The translations under genes and the position numbers were made by a program. A stretch of 64,000 nucleotides of DNA from Cryptomeria japonica (taxonomy: Eukaryota > Streptophyta > Pinopsida > Cupressales > Cupressaceae), in contig NC_081413.1 of the NCBI RefSeq assembly GCF_030272615.1, positions 609,469,209 through 609,533,208 on the forward strand, read 5' to 3'. The notes below the pieces were generated by a model. It was given only the letters and a program-made list of their open reading frames with translations. It had not been told where the DNA came from and ran no database searches. Below, piece after piece: positions 1 through 11,396 of this stretch; position 1 is the first letter of the stretch, and every line of letters starts with the position of its first letter.

Positions 1-2
1 AT

Positions 3-92
3 GGATCAGGCACCTATCAGCTAACCACTTCAGAAGGAGATGTTCTCAACGAACCAACCAACATCATACATTTGAAGAAATACTATACTTGA
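3..92 (+). CDS. C-terminal tail of Ty3/Gypsy pol (integrase end)
   Basis: The frame starting at position 3 reads 29 codons to a TGA at 90-92. It ends in the pattern G-T-Y-Q-L ... EGDVL-EP-N ... LKKYY. Plant Gypsy integrases of the Athila/Tat group end in this way (xLxEPxNxxxLKKYY). Only the tail is in the window. The 3' UTR and the antisense ORF follow directly, which fixes the orientation of the element as +. Confidence 0.6.
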   Translation, partial: GSGTYQLTTSEGDVLNEPTNIIHLKKYYT

Positions 93-1049
93 GTAGTCTA
101 ATGCACGAAAAAATGAAAAATACAAAAAAAATTTTAAAAAATCAAAAAAACACAAAAAGATGTAATAGAAACAAATGGTGAAAACTTGGCAACAGGTGCT
201 ACTTGTGAGAGGACGTCTCCTCTATCTATCTTTGCTCCTAACTTTTATATCCACAATCAAACACCACCAGCCATCACCCAACACTTTGTCAAAATAACAT
301 TATCTATGACATACTTAGCGTAGTCATTATCCTTGTTTATCCAAAAGACATTTCATTATATCCCACCATGGCTTGGCAATCACTGTACATATCCATGTCA
401 GGTGGTAAATTTAGCTAGGGGCAACATTGATCTACATTCTGTCATGTCAATAAATCAAAACTTGCAGCAAACCAAGAGAATCATACCCAACAAAAAATCA
501 GCAATCAAGAGAACAAAATATTGATACACTTAACAAATTCACAACACATGATGGATGATTTTTTGAAGTATAAATGTTTACATCTTGCATGAAATTTTGA
601 CTATTCTTGCACTTGAACTCTTTTTTAACTATTGGATCCCCTAAATTTTTTCAACGATGCATCAAGCTAGAGAAAGTAATTAGGACTCCAATTTTTTTTT
701 AGTTTTATGTCTGTGAGGCGATCACTTGTACCATGCAAATACTTGTCTCGAGACGTGATTCAAAGCATATCATTGAAGACATGGTTCCACTTTGCACATA
801 TAAATGGTTTAATATTATATGTTTATACGCAAGCCACACTCAGGTCGTCTTGGTTCAATTATACCTCAACGCTTGTGCCATCTTGCAAAATCAAAAGTCT
901 TTTATTTTTAACATATCATACATCATGCATCATCTAGTCATACCCATCAAATATGAAATCACAAGCATATATCTAAGCATTGCATCATCATCATAGAACC
1001 ATCAAATTTATATATAAAACACATCACATGTGGATCAAATAACTCAGTG

Positions 1050-1092
<43 letters not shown>

Positions 1093-1166
1093 GATCAAAT
1101 ATACAAAAGATGTCATGTATGTCCCAAATATAAGAAATGATCATAATATAATAGAGACAAGGTCTC
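93..1166 (+). other. Post-pol non-coding stretch of the Gypsy element
   Basis: No convincing coding sequence is seen here. The first 80 bases are A-rich, which is common just after pol in this lineage. The rest is AT-rich spacer between pol and the antisense ORF and includes an (AT)n microsatellite near 1052. Short ORFs here have no recognisable domain. Confidence 0.4.
1052..1090. repeat. (AT)n microsatellite
   Basis: About 39 bases of uninterrupted AT dinucleotide repeat, visible directly. It lies in the spacer between pol and the antisense ORF of the Gypsy element. Confidence 0.95.
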
Positions 1167-3125
1167 TCATGTATGACTATCTCCTAAGGGTGATGGTCTC
1201 GCAACATATGTCCTAGCACTTGGATCTCCAGGTGGATCATGACAAGTCGGCCCGGTCACACCTCTGCACTCTGTCCTCGACGTAGTCTGCCTGGATCGAC
1301 TGGATCTCATCGCACTAAAACTAGGAGCTCTGTGATCTCTGGGAACCACCTCCTCATATAGACGTTGGTAGTACTCAGCCTCTTTGGCTATATACTGCAT
1401 CTCTCTCAACATATCTCTCATCGAACCACTGGCCGCTGATCTCTCCAGACTATCCGCTCGAGCCTCTGCTCGACCTAAGTGCTCCAACATTGTATCTCGC
1501 TCTATGGTAATCTATGTAATTTGACGTTGCTGCGCCAGTAACTGTGTCTGAAGATGTTGCACTGACAACTATAAGGATCTAATTTGAGCATCCTCTCTAT
1601 GAGTGGGAATCCAAATCTGGAGGGGTACCTATGTCGTGGTACCCCCTGTCCCTGTCCCTGTCCGCGGCACTGGTGGGGGTAGCACATTTGATCTCCTCCT
1701 CTAGGTGGGCCGTCTAAACTCATCTGTCCCATCCACAGCTGCTATAACCTCCCTTGCTCGCCCACCTCCACCAGCTCCGATCGCCAAACCTCCCCTCCCT
1801 CTCTCATCCACTGCTCATCGCACTACCCTCTCTCCCCGCATCCCTCTATCTCCACCATCTCCTCCTCTGTCTTCTCTCCTCCCTCTATCTCCTCTCCTTG
1901 CTTTATCTCCACGTCGACCTCGACCACCTCCCCTCCCATCTCCATTGTCATCACCTCCACCATAGCCAACTCCCTCCTCTCTTCATCTCCCTATCCTCTC
2001 GGTCTGCTCATCCTCATCATCATCAAAAGCGGGAATCATCTCTGTTGGATCCGATATCCGAGCTACAACATGAGCCACAAAGAGCACTGAAAACTCCTCT
2101 ATCATCCCTACATCTACTACCCTATAGGCATAGTCCCATATCTGGCTAGCTAAATGCATATACTCCTCCACTGCCACAATGCTATCAATGGTCGGGCCCC
2201 ACTCTGGCACATCCTGCCTCCGACAAGCATATAAGCATGCTCCCTGTGGTATACCCTGTTGTGGACCATACTACCGTTGAACTCGACTGTGCAAGAATAT
2301 CTCGATCACAAATGACGTCTGCCCTATCAGAAATCGAGACATGTATACATAGGGCATCTCTAGCCCATCCTTTGCCCACACCTCACACTCCATATATGAT
2401 CTCTTAACAACCGTATCTATGTCACCTAGCACCCTCCTCCAATGCTCTAGTTTGTCCAGCTTACACTTGACAACTATTCCTATGTATCCATATGCATAAG
2501 CACACCCAACTGGCCTATCTCTATCTGTAAGTGGCCTCGCTGCGAGAATGTGTTCCCAAGCCCATACCTGTAACAATGTGACCCCAGCTGATAAACTGCT
2601 ATAGCCTAAGTATACCACCTGATGCAAATCTCCATATAAATGGACCAACATACAGGACCCCCATGCAAACCGGTGACCCCATGTGACCATATCCTCTAGA
2701 ACCAAGCCCCATCCCACTGCCAGTCCCTTTGATCTGCAGTTGGGACACAAAAAGCCACCTACAAAACCTACCAGTACTGATGGTAGTGGGGCATAATCCA
2801 AATCAATGAACTCCTGCCAGGGGATCTCATACCTACATATCATATCATCATGCAAAATCAGGCGAAGTGCCTTTGTCCCACCCTCCTCAGTCTGCTCATA
2901 AGGCAATAGTGCACCTACCACAGGGATCCGCAAAATCCGATAACAATCCTCTAGTGTGGCTGTGATCTCACCTGTCACTAAGTGAAAGGTGTTGGTATCA
3001 CTATGCCACCTCTCTGCCAATGTTGTCAATAAACCTCAGTTAATGATATACCGGGGCATGTCCAATAAAGAGGATAATCCGCATCTCTCGATAATATCTC
3101 TATCTGCCTTTGTCAATCGTGGAAT
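1167..3125 (-). pseudogene. Plant mobile domain (PMD, MAIN-like) ORF in antisense to the Gypsy element, broken
   Basis: Read leftward, the protein has the PMD signature: LAERWHSDTNTFHL, then GEITATLEDCYRILRIPVVG, a W-rich core with WAWEHILAARP, and a tail with HLASQIWDYAYRVVDV. An upstream piece in the same frame, TKADRDIIERCGLSSLLDMP, places the coding start near 3125 or further right. The frame is interrupted by TGA just before GLLTTLAERW (about 3039) and by TAG at 2273-2271, where the family usually has Gln. After 1983 the sequence becomes Gly/Arg-rich low complexity. A coiled-coil-like segment in another frame, rich in E, R and Y, follows at 1490-1167. PMD proteins are known both as host genes (MAIN/MAIL1) and as transposon passengers. 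The position before a 3' LTR suggests a passenger ORF. Confidence 0.75.
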
Positions 3126-3234
3126 TAGAGACTATGGCCTTGAAAATTGCTCTCGTGATTGCAGAACCCCAAGCCGCTCTTGTCACAAACAAAGCATGTC
3201 CAATATCAGTTCTCATATCAAAAATCCAATCCAT

Positions 3235-3600
3235 ATCAACTTGAAACAATGAAAATCAAATCAAGTTTCATCTCGAATATCAACATCAAACTTCATATCA
3301 ACTTGAAACAACGAAATATCCAATCAAGTTTGATCTCGAATATCCACAATCAAAACAATATCAACATCAAACTTCATATCAACTTGAAACAACGCAATAT
3401 CAAATCAAGTTTCATATCAAACATCAAAACCATATCAACATCAAAATTCATATCAACTTGAAACAATGCAATATCAAATCAAGTTTCATATCAAAAATCA
3501 AACCCATATCAACATCAAAATTCAAAATCAACTTGAAACAACGAAATATCAAATCAAGTTTCATATCAAACATCAAGACCCATAACGTAAGCACCATATC
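3235..3600. repeat. Tandem repeat array, units of about 62-81 bp
   Basis: The landmark ATCAACTTGAAACAA recurs at 3235, 3297, 3378, 3452 and 3527, so units are about 62, 81, 74 and 75 bp. Each unit also carries AAATCAAGTTTCATATC or a close variant. A looser continuation with the same words runs to about 3720. The array lies in the 3' untranslated part of the Gypsy element, between the antisense ORF and the 3' LTR. Confidence 0.85.
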
Positions 3601-4012
3601 GAGCACTCGTATCAAAAGATCCATATTGAAACTCAAAAACCCCACATCCAAAAATCACATCAAAGACCCATAACGCAAGCAACTCAAAAATCCATATCAT
3701 AAGAACCATATCGGAAATCAAGAATTGGAACTCATATCGGATATCACATTTACATGTCAAGGCAAAAATCAAAGATCCAAATCAAAAAGAAAATAAGGAT
3801 CATCAATCAAATCACTCAACTTGGTACTTCAACAACAAAAACAATTTCACAATCTATCAAAGACTCAGACATCATCACAACAGGCACACGGATTGGCTAT
3901 CACACCCATCCAAGAACACTTGGCAGACACCTACTCACCCCAACCTATCTTTATTCTTCTAAATTTACCTTACAAACATCCTATTTTCCTCCTAAAAACA
4001 TTGCATTTTCTG

Positions 4013-4345
4013 CCTACGTGCTAAAACATTTTCCCTATGTGCTACATTGCCACCTATGGGCTAGCTCAACATCGCTATGCGCTACAAACTTTACCCTATG
4101 CGCTACCCTGTTCCACCTACGCACTACCATCTTCACCCTGTGCGCTAGGTTTGACCTACGCGCTACCCTTTTATCCCACTGCGCTACCCTGCTAATCCTA
4201 TGCGCTAGGTTTGACCTATGCGCTACCCTTCCCCTCCTATGTGCTAGCCTGTTAGCCCTAGTCACTATTTCTACCTAATACGCTAGCCTAAACCTGCTAC
4301 GCACTATGAAACCTAACCCTGACGCTACCCTAATCCACAAACTAG
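4013..4345. repeat. Tandem repeat array of about 21-bp units around CTATGCGCTA
   Basis: The core CTATGCGCTA or CTACGCGCTA recurs about fifteen times at close to 21-bp spacing, separated by pyrimidine-rich words such as CCCTGTTCCAC. Because 21 is a multiple of three, each frame gives a repetitive translation (LCATL-type on the + strand); this is a by-product and not a gene. It is the second array in the 3' region of the Tat-like element. Confidence 0.85.
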
Positions 4346-4940
4346 ACGCGCTAATGTTTTAGTCGTATGTGCTATGCAAGATGCCCTACGCACTAACATG
4401 TGCAAATCCAAAGCAAAAAACAAAAAACGTGCTTAAAATCGACAAAACAAAAAACAAAAGAGGCCAAAATTAGATAACTTATAGGTGGATCATACTTGGC
4501 GGGCCTCCGGTATTAGTGAACGCGCTCGAATCAATGAGAAGCATAGAGAAGCGACATCTTGTCACTCTCTCCAAAGTCAACAAGCAAAAATGATTCAAAA
4601 CAAATCACTTTTTACCTTTTTATAGGGAAAAAGAAAATTAGGGTTAGTAGGTGGGGCATGTATTTTGCTCGTGTTCTCGCTTCTAACCATAGCAAACATC
4701 ATTATCGAGAGATGAATCAATGGGCACACATTAAACACAGACGAAATTTTAAAATAAGCTAAAAAATGCAACAATTATCAAAAGCAACCAAATTTTCAAT
4801 TTTTTTTTGATTCATCTCTTAAGGGGGCATTATCAACATCATTTATCAAATCTAGGGCACGACATCGACATTTCGACACTGATCAAATTTTGACGACACA
4901 TCAATTTTCTTTGAATCAACATGTGCACACACGTCACTTC
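4346..4940 (+). other. 3' untranslated segment before the polypurine tract
   Basis: No ORF or repeat of note is seen. The stretch is A-rich, with an early PPT-like word AAGGGGGCA near 4819, about 120 bases before the final polypurine tract. Confidence 0.4.
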
Positions 4941-4954
4941 AAAGAGGGGCAAAA
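4941..4954 (+). other. Polypurine tract of the + strand Gypsy element
   Basis: AAAGAGGGGCAAAA directly precedes TTTAGACGTATAAA. The related minus-strand LTR ending at 6784 begins TGTAGACATC after an equivalent tract. That comparison sets the LTR start at 4955, with TG mutated to TT. Confidence 0.65.
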
Positions 4955-6420
4955 TTTAGACGTATAAAAATAACCTCATTCTTAAATGAATATTTAATGT
5001 TCATTTTATTCTCATTCCTCTATTTAGTTAAATCCAATTTAATTAAATCATCCACATTCCTCTATTTGATTAAATAAATTATTCAATTTATTTATTTAAA
5101 TTCAACTAAACCTTTCATATCATTTTATTTAATTAAAAACCCATCTCTCTCCTTTTAATTAAATTTACATTTAATTAAATTGTTCACTCCAAATAAATAA
5201 ATCTAATTTATTTAAATCCCCCACTTGCAACCGCAATTGAAATAAATTAATTTTATTTTAATTAAATTCTATTTTCCCCACCCACTTGCATTTTCCTACA
5301 TCTCCCACTTACCTCATAAATCCCCTTCCTAAATTCTTCTAGAACCCATCTAATCCTAATCAATTAACCTAAACCTTTCAATTATCCCCTTTCCCTAAAT
5401 TTGAGGATGTCACTTCTCAAACTTGGAGTAAAGTCTTCCAAAGGCATTAAAGCATTTATGCCTTCAACAAACTAACTTGTTGAATACCCCCAAATTTGGA
5501 AGGACTCTTACAAATTTGTCCCCAAAGTCTTTCAAACCATTAATGGTTAACTAACCCTTTGTGGCATGGTTAGAGACTTTTTGTCTAACTCAGCCCTCAT
5601 CTAACCATAGGGTTTCATCAAGCATTCATTGCTTTGACCATGGTTATCCCTTTAACCCTTGCACAAGAGTTCATCCTTTGGGTAAAAGCTTTATCCAATG
5701 GGTAATGTTAGCCTAACCTCAACCCCTACCTCCTAAGGTAACCATGAGGTCTTCTCAAGCATTTAATGCTTCTTACATCCCCTATCAAGCAGTCTTATGT
5801 CGACAATTGTCACCATTTCATTGGTGAGAATTGTAAACATGGATTGATAACTTTCAATCTTGACCCTTGATAAGATCATCCAATCTTGACCATCCATTGC
5901 CCTATTTGTCCTATAAATAGAGCCCTCATTTTTTCATTCTCATCATCCAAGTCTTTAGCATCACACTTGTACTCATTTTTAGCAAAGCATTTAATCTCTC
6001 TTTGAAATAGAAATAATCTAATAAATATTTTAGAATCATTTCTATCATCATAGCTAATCATATAAACTAGTATATCATGTTAGGATAGTCTTTTACTCAT
6101 CTTTTCATCTTATCATCACTAGTTTAGATCATATTGGTTAAAATCATGCATAGATAGGATTGCATTCATATTAAGACTGATCAAAACCATCCCTCATTCT
6201 CATGATTGTCATCCCTAAGTCACTTTGCTCAGTGATCTGAGAGCAAAGGCATTGGCTTGAGGGGTCTTGTGAGATAGAGAACAATGGAACACCCCTTAGG
6301 GAGTTGAGCTATTCCATGTAGCTCCATAACTTGCACCAAGAGTCCCATTGGTGTGTGGGCAAGTCATTGAATTTTGTAATCTTCGTTTCATTGCATTGCT
6401 TTTCCCGCATATAGAATCTA
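4955..6420 (+). repeat. 3' LTR of the Tat-like element (right end approximate)
   Basis: It starts after the polypurine tract and is AT-rich at first (many TTTAATTAAAT words). It carries a good TATA box at 5911 and continues with a C/T-rich transcribed part. The right end was placed near the last LTR-like sequence because no second LTR copy or target duplication is visible. It could end anywhere from about 6400 to 6450. Confidence 0.5.
5911..5920 (+). promoter_or_regulatory. TATA box in the Tat-like LTR
   Basis: CTATAAATAG followed by AGCCCTCATT is a near-perfect plant TATA box. It lies where the U3/R boundary of this LTR would be expected. Confidence 0.6.
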
Positions 6421-6734
6421 TAATACACATGGATTTATGAGGTGGAAAGATAAATAGGTTGTAAATGCATAAAGGAAATAAATTTTTATTTTTTTTCAGG
6501 TGAAAAAATTAAATAAATGGGAATGTATTTCATTTTGAAAGGAGGTGTTAGCTAATTAAATAATTTTGAAAATTATTTAATTAAAAGAGGGAAATTAATT
6601 AAATAATAAAATCGTGTTAATTAATATTATGATAAAAATGGTTGAATTAATTAAATAAAAATATTTAATTAATTATATATAGAACAAGCTAATGAAATAA
6701 TTATAAAATATTTAATTAATATGGACAAGTGAAA

Positions 6735-6784
6735 GTGGTAACATGACAAGATGAAAATGCATTAGCTATTTTTAGATGTCTACA
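6735..6784 (-). repeat. LTR terminus (start of 3' LTR) of the minus-strand Gypsy relic
   Basis: On the minus strand the sequence begins TGTAGACATC at 6784. About 50 bases match the LTR end at 28079. The upstream minus-strand sequence at 6800-6785 is TCAAAGAGGGGTAAAA, a polypurine tract nearly identical to the one at 4941 of the opposing element. Confidence 0.6.
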
Positions 6785-6800
6785 TTTTACCCCTCTTTGA

Positions 6801-9650
6801 GACAATGCTTTCTACAATGTTGTTTCAAATAAAAATATACCAATGATATCAAAATGCCCTAGTGGTAGGATAGACGTAGGATGGATAACTCTTCAGGAGA
6901 TTAGCAAGAAAATAAGGTAGAAGGCAATCTCACGATAGGAAAGATGGGTTAGGCAAGGAAAAAGAGAGGAAAAAATAGATAGATTTAGGGCTTGGGAGGG
7001 CTCTCCACAGTCATAGATGGAAAAGAACAAAAATCTTTTTTTTTTATGTATGTCCAAACTAACATCTATCCCTTAGAATCATTGTCATGGGTGAGGTTCA
7101 AAGGAATTGAAGCTAGATCTTTTTTAGCTCTTTTCAATGATGTAAAGTAGTTCAATTGTCTATCACCTAACTAGGAGTTATGACCTTGCTAAGTTGGGAC
7201 AATAAAATGCACTTCTTTTTTTTACAATTTTAGATAAAATTAGATCAATCGAGGTAGAAATGGGAAAAATTGAGGTGCATTTGAAGGATGATAGAAGCTA
7301 TAAACTCAACCACATAATAGGTAAATACCATTACACAATTGGTGTGTGTTTGCATGCACAACATGGGTTGGTGCATAATCGATGCACCTGACACCGGCCA
7401 ACACACAATTGGAGTGCACCTCCATGCACATGGTGCAAGAAAGGTGGTGGGACTTGGCGAAAAATTTGATGGAAAATGGTAATCAAAAAGTGCAATCGGT
7501 AACGAGATGACATTATTGATAAAAAAAAAAGGGGGGCAAAACAAGGTATAAGAAAAACTTACAACACTAGATTAAACTTGGGATTTGATGTGAAAAGATG
7601 GCTACCAACTTGGGTTTGATGGATGTAGGTAGAACTAGGGGACAGGCAGGGGAAGGGCCATCACAACAAACACCCTCATCAAAGGGAGAGTTACATGTAC
7701 CTTCCAAGGGTAGGGGAATTTTTTTAATATGATGCAAATTGATGTATGACTCTTTTTGATGCAAATTCTATATGAACGATAATAATAAATTTGAGGTTTA
7801 TGCAATGTTATGATACTAATATGTATGCAAAACTAACATGCATGTAGATATATGCAAGGATGGGAATTAACCCATTAATCAAATGCACCGTTAAGCATAC
7901 AAATGGATAATGAAATGAATGGGAAGTGTGTAAGACGAGTAAGATATGAGAATGAAAGGATATGCAAAAATAATAGATATTCCAATGGATAAGTAAATGT
8001 GGATGAATATGCCTTCTATTATTTTTATGTTTTATATCATCATCAAGCATTTTTAAAAATAGATAACACACAACAAGAAATAGTCAAGAAAAAGTTCAAG
8101 GATCAAAATGAAGATAAAATGATAAAACAACAAGCATGCCCCATTTCTCACTCTCCATCATGCTATTTGGATTGAGGTTTATGTGAGCTTCCTCATAATA
8201 GTGAAAAGAACAAATCAACAAGATATGCATAGAAGCAAAAATTATGCCCCATTCCTCACTCTCTACCAAGATATAAAGATCAAGGCTTCTATGAGCTTCC
8301 TCATAATGAGTGCAAAGAAAAGATTAAAAAATTGCATCCATTAGACAAGAAATATCAAAGATTAAAATGATACATGTGGTAGATCTAAATATAACAGAAT
8401 AAAAGATTAAAGTTATGACAAGACGATAAAAAAAGACAAAAATTAAAGATCAAGATAAAATGATGAATGCAAATATATTTGAAAGATAAATCAATAAAGA
8501 AAAGACCAAATGACAAAAAAACCAAACAACCAAAAGGATAAGCTCAATGTAGATAGGTAAAGCTTGTATAGGAAAGATATATTTTCCAATACGTGGATAG
8601 ATAGATATATCTCGATATAGGAAGGATACATCCCGTCAAGGCAAATATAGCTAGACAAATAATGAAAGATATTTGATAGATGAAGCAAGCAAGATATGCG
8701 AGGAGTTGGCTGAGATCAACATCAATATTTTGTTTAGCTTTGATATTATTTTTGCTTTTGGTTGAAGTGTTAACTAATTGTTTGTAGTTTTATTTTTCTC
8801 AAGATAACCATGTAGATCCACTCCCATGACTAGGTCAAGGAGATGTCCATAATGAGGTATGTGGTAATGCCACGTAAGATGGATAAATGAAGCTTTATTA
8901 TATGATTATTAGATTTAACTTGGGATTTGAACTTACGAGTTATGATTTTCTTCTTACAACTATGATGATGATAGTTTTGATAAGCTTGTGAAAGATAGTT
9001 AGCTACAAAAACTAATAGATAAATCAAGATCAAATATAGGATGGGGATACTTAGGTAGGATGAAACATATGCGGTAGAGGATATGAATAGGATGTTCAAG
9101 ATTAAAGAAAGGAAGGTGGGGCAAGAGATACCTCCTATAGGCTTTGGATTAAGAGTCTTAAGGCTTTTGAATGAACAAATTTGGATGCCAGTTTAGGTTG
9201 TGTTTTGAAATGCATTTCTTGGATAGGTATATTACATCTTGTGGAAGTTTAGGATCATTATGGGTATTAGGAGAGATTTTAGGACCTTGGGATGGAGATG
9301 AAAGCACTTTTTTATCTTAACTTGTGATAGGATCATGAGGTGGAGTGAAAAAGATACTTTATCGTTGAGGTGAAATAGAGGAGATACTTGGGTCTTGCAA
9401 TCAGGTAGGATTTTAAAAGTGAAAAAGGAATATATTTTGTTCTTGCAATGGAATAGGTGTGTTGGTAAAGATAATTTGATATCAATTTAACAACTTAGCT
9501 TTAGATTTGGTTGGTTTGTAAGGGATACTTTGATCTCAATTTGGAAGAGGATAATTGTATGGAAGGTAAAACTTATTCTATATGAGCTACGGTGTAATCA
9601 CAAGCCATGACTAAATTATCAACATTCTTGGTGGGGTTACCCTTATTAAA
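6801..9650 (-). other. Non-coding remnant of the minus-strand Gypsy relic
   Basis: No recognisable protein domain is seen on either strand. The sequence is AT-rich. A diverged pair of direct repeats lies at 8137-8201 and 8246-8311. The stretch presumably corresponds to the internal region between gag and the 3' LTR. Confidence 0.35.
8137..8311. repeat. Direct repeat pair of about 66 bp
   Basis: The first copy begins ATGCCCCATTTCTCACTCTC and ends GAGCTTCCTCATAATAGTG. The second begins ATGCCCCATTCCTCACTCTC and ends GAGCTTCCTCATAATGAGTG. The copies are separated by about 45 bases and look clearly related despite changes in the middle. Confidence 0.75.
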
Positions 9651-9699
9651 GGGTCCTTATTTCCCATTTATAGGGACTAGGCCCTTGAATGTCGTGTGA

Positions 9700-10162
9700 T
9701 CATTATTCATGGTAGGGGGTGCCTTTAATAGTAGCATCACCATTGTCTATAAGATCTTGGACAAGATGTTTCAATTTCACACAATCTTAAGTCTTATGCC
9801 CTTTGTTTCTATGATAGCCATAGAACTCATAATAGTTTTGCTTTTGGTTTTTTATTTCAAAACTTGAGTAACGTGATCATTTTAGCTTGAACATGTTGGT
9901 TCTCCAAGAAGAGCAAATTTTCTTCTTGGAGTTTTGTTTTGCGTAAAGGTATTGTTTTATCTAGAAAGGGTGATAGCTTGAATGTTTGTTGATATGTTGG
10001 ATGGGGTTTGAATAAATTTAGAGTCCACTACACCATCATTGGAAACATTCTTGTTCTTATCCCAAGGGCGAGGTCTATCATTATATGTAGAGGGGTTGTC
10101 CTTAAAAATCCACAAGACCTTTAGAAATAATAGCCTTTTCAATTTTTATCCTACTTTTTATG
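9700..10162 (-). pseudogene. Gag zinc-finger segment of the minus-strand Gypsy relic
   Basis: Read leftward near 9870-9730, the sequence gives YHRNKGHKT, a stop, then DCVKLKHLVQDLIDNGDATI. This is the single-finger gag motif (H-x4-GH-x4-C) followed by the LxxxVQDLIDN helix typical of this Gypsy group. An adjacent open stretch (10142-9957) encodes a D/N/P-rich linker. The first Cys of the finger is Tyr or Phe here. The right part of gag lies at 26500-27605, separated by the nested insertions. Confidence 0.6.
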
Positions 10163-10339
10163 ATCTCTGTAGCGTCCTAAAATTGCGACACTTGCAATTT
10201 CGACTGCATTTCGGTCTTCACGATGGCGATGCAACACGCAACCTGAATGGAGACCCCAAAACTTGCTCACGACACTGAAAACTGCATTTTTCATGCACCC
10301 TGGCCTGAACCTCCTTTGCACCCCGCTGTCCCGGAGGTG

Positions 10340-10401
10340 GGACCAGAGCGCCCAGCGCCCTGGTCCCTCAGGACCAAGGCGCCCAGCGCCCTGGTCCCTG
10401 G
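10340..10401. repeat. 31-bp hairpin minisatellite, two units
   Basis: Units begin GGACCAGAGCGC and GGACCAAGGCGC and each ends GCGCCCTGGTCC. Each unit can fold into a 12-bp stem (GGACCAAGGCGC against GCGCCCTGGTCC) with one mismatch and a CCA loop. The 3' LTR has three units. Confidence 0.85.
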
Positions 10402-10520
10402 GTCCTATTTTGGCCCCGATCTCCTAAGTGATATCGGGTCTTTTTTATTGCAATTTGGAAATATACTTCCCTGGTCGGCCTAAGGTCGGGAAAGTCAGTC
10501 TATCAGCCCTTTTTGACAAG

Positions 10521-10528
10521 TATATAAA
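10521..10528 (+). promoter_or_regulatory. TATA box in 5' LTR of the gag-protease element
   Basis: AAGTATATAAACTAC; the same sequence occurs in the 3' LTR at 17145. It lies about a third of the way into the LTR, as expected for the U3 promoter. Confidence 0.55.
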
Positions 10529-11396
10529 CTACATTTTCCTCTTTCATTCGATATGATGGAAAAGGCGTGGAAACTATACTCAAGCATTCAAGCATTCAAG
10601 CATTCAAGCAATTGATCATTTCAAGTCTCCATTCAAGGCTAAGTGTTGCATTCAAGTCAAGGATTCAACCATTGAAGAGGAGATCACTTATTACATGCTA
10701 CAACATACTACAACATACAACATCTAAACCTTTGCACATAAGGATACCAACATCCTTAGAACAAGGTATTAGTACTTGTTTTACATTACAGTCATTTACA
10801 TTTACAGCTCTTGCTCATTTCTTGGTTAATTCCAAAACCGGGGTTTGACCTAAAGGCAAACCCCTAATCCCTAACCCCCCAATCGTCTTCGCTTTTCTGT
10901 GTGTAGGTTGCAGGTACGCGGCTGAGATTGAAGATTTGGAATCCTTGTGCAGAGACGAACCGATCCCCCTTCATTTCGCGGATTTTTCGGAGGACCGTGG
11001 CGCCGGGCGCCATCGTCCCGACAACTTTTTCTCAAATTTGCAGGACAGCGCCGTATCGACATTTTACTGCTAATTCCAGGTCCGCAGCTTCATCCTATAA
11101 CCTAAACTCAGTTTATAAGCGAATCTTTATGACTTTCTATGCATTCTTAGCTTAATTTCCTTAATCAATATTCTTTACAAAAGAGGGTAGCCTTGCTTTC
11201 CAAACCCTTGAAATTCATTTAGCATCCAATCTTACATTGTGTGGGATTGGATCTTATGAGTTTCAACCCCTCTTTTGAATGTAAAGTCTCTCCCCTAAGT
11301 GAAAACCCATCGAATCCTAGCGAACCTCCCTTCTCTCTCCTCAGAGTTGGAAGAGGGGAGACCAACTAGGGTTCGACAGCGATTTTCCGCTTTACA

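Larger units (their letters stand above)
1..6420 (+). mobile_element. Tat/Ogre-like Ty3/Gypsy retrotransposon, 3' part
   Basis: The order of parts is the tail of a pol reading frame (3-92), an antisense plant-mobile-domain ORF (about 3125-1167), two tandem-repeat arrays (3235-3600 and 4013-4345), a polypurine tract (4941-4954) and an LTR starting at 4955. An extra antisense ORF between pol and the 3' LTR, and tandem repeats in the 3' untranslated region, are known traits of the Tat/Ogre lineage of Ty3/Gypsy elements. The 5' part lies outside the window, so the lineage rests on architecture and not on the reverse transcriptase. The right LTR end near 6420 is an estimate because the partner LTR is missing. 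Confidence 0.6.
10168..11396 (+). repeat. 5' LTR of the gag-protease element
   Basis: 1229 bp, bounded by TG and CA. It contains two 31-bp GC-rich hairpin units (10340-10401), a TATA box at 10521, an ATTCAAGC microsatellite near 10580-10610 and a GC-rich hairpin near 10995. It is followed at once by TTTTGGTGAACCCGACG, the presumed primer-binding site; the matching tRNA was not identified. Confidence 0.92.

Noticed and set aside
1705-2149. + strand Pro/Ser/Leu-rich ORFs
   Set aside because: They are the antisense shadow of the low-complexity tail of the minus-strand PMD ORF and have no domain of their own.
3754-4278. 174-codon + strand ORF with repeated LCATL
   Set aside because: Its repeats come from the 21-bp tandem array, whose period is a multiple of three. 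No known domain is present.
10567-11155. ORFs of 93 and 75 codons repeated at 17191-17779
   Set aside because: They are identical because they lie in the two LTRs of one element. They are non-coding LTR sequence.
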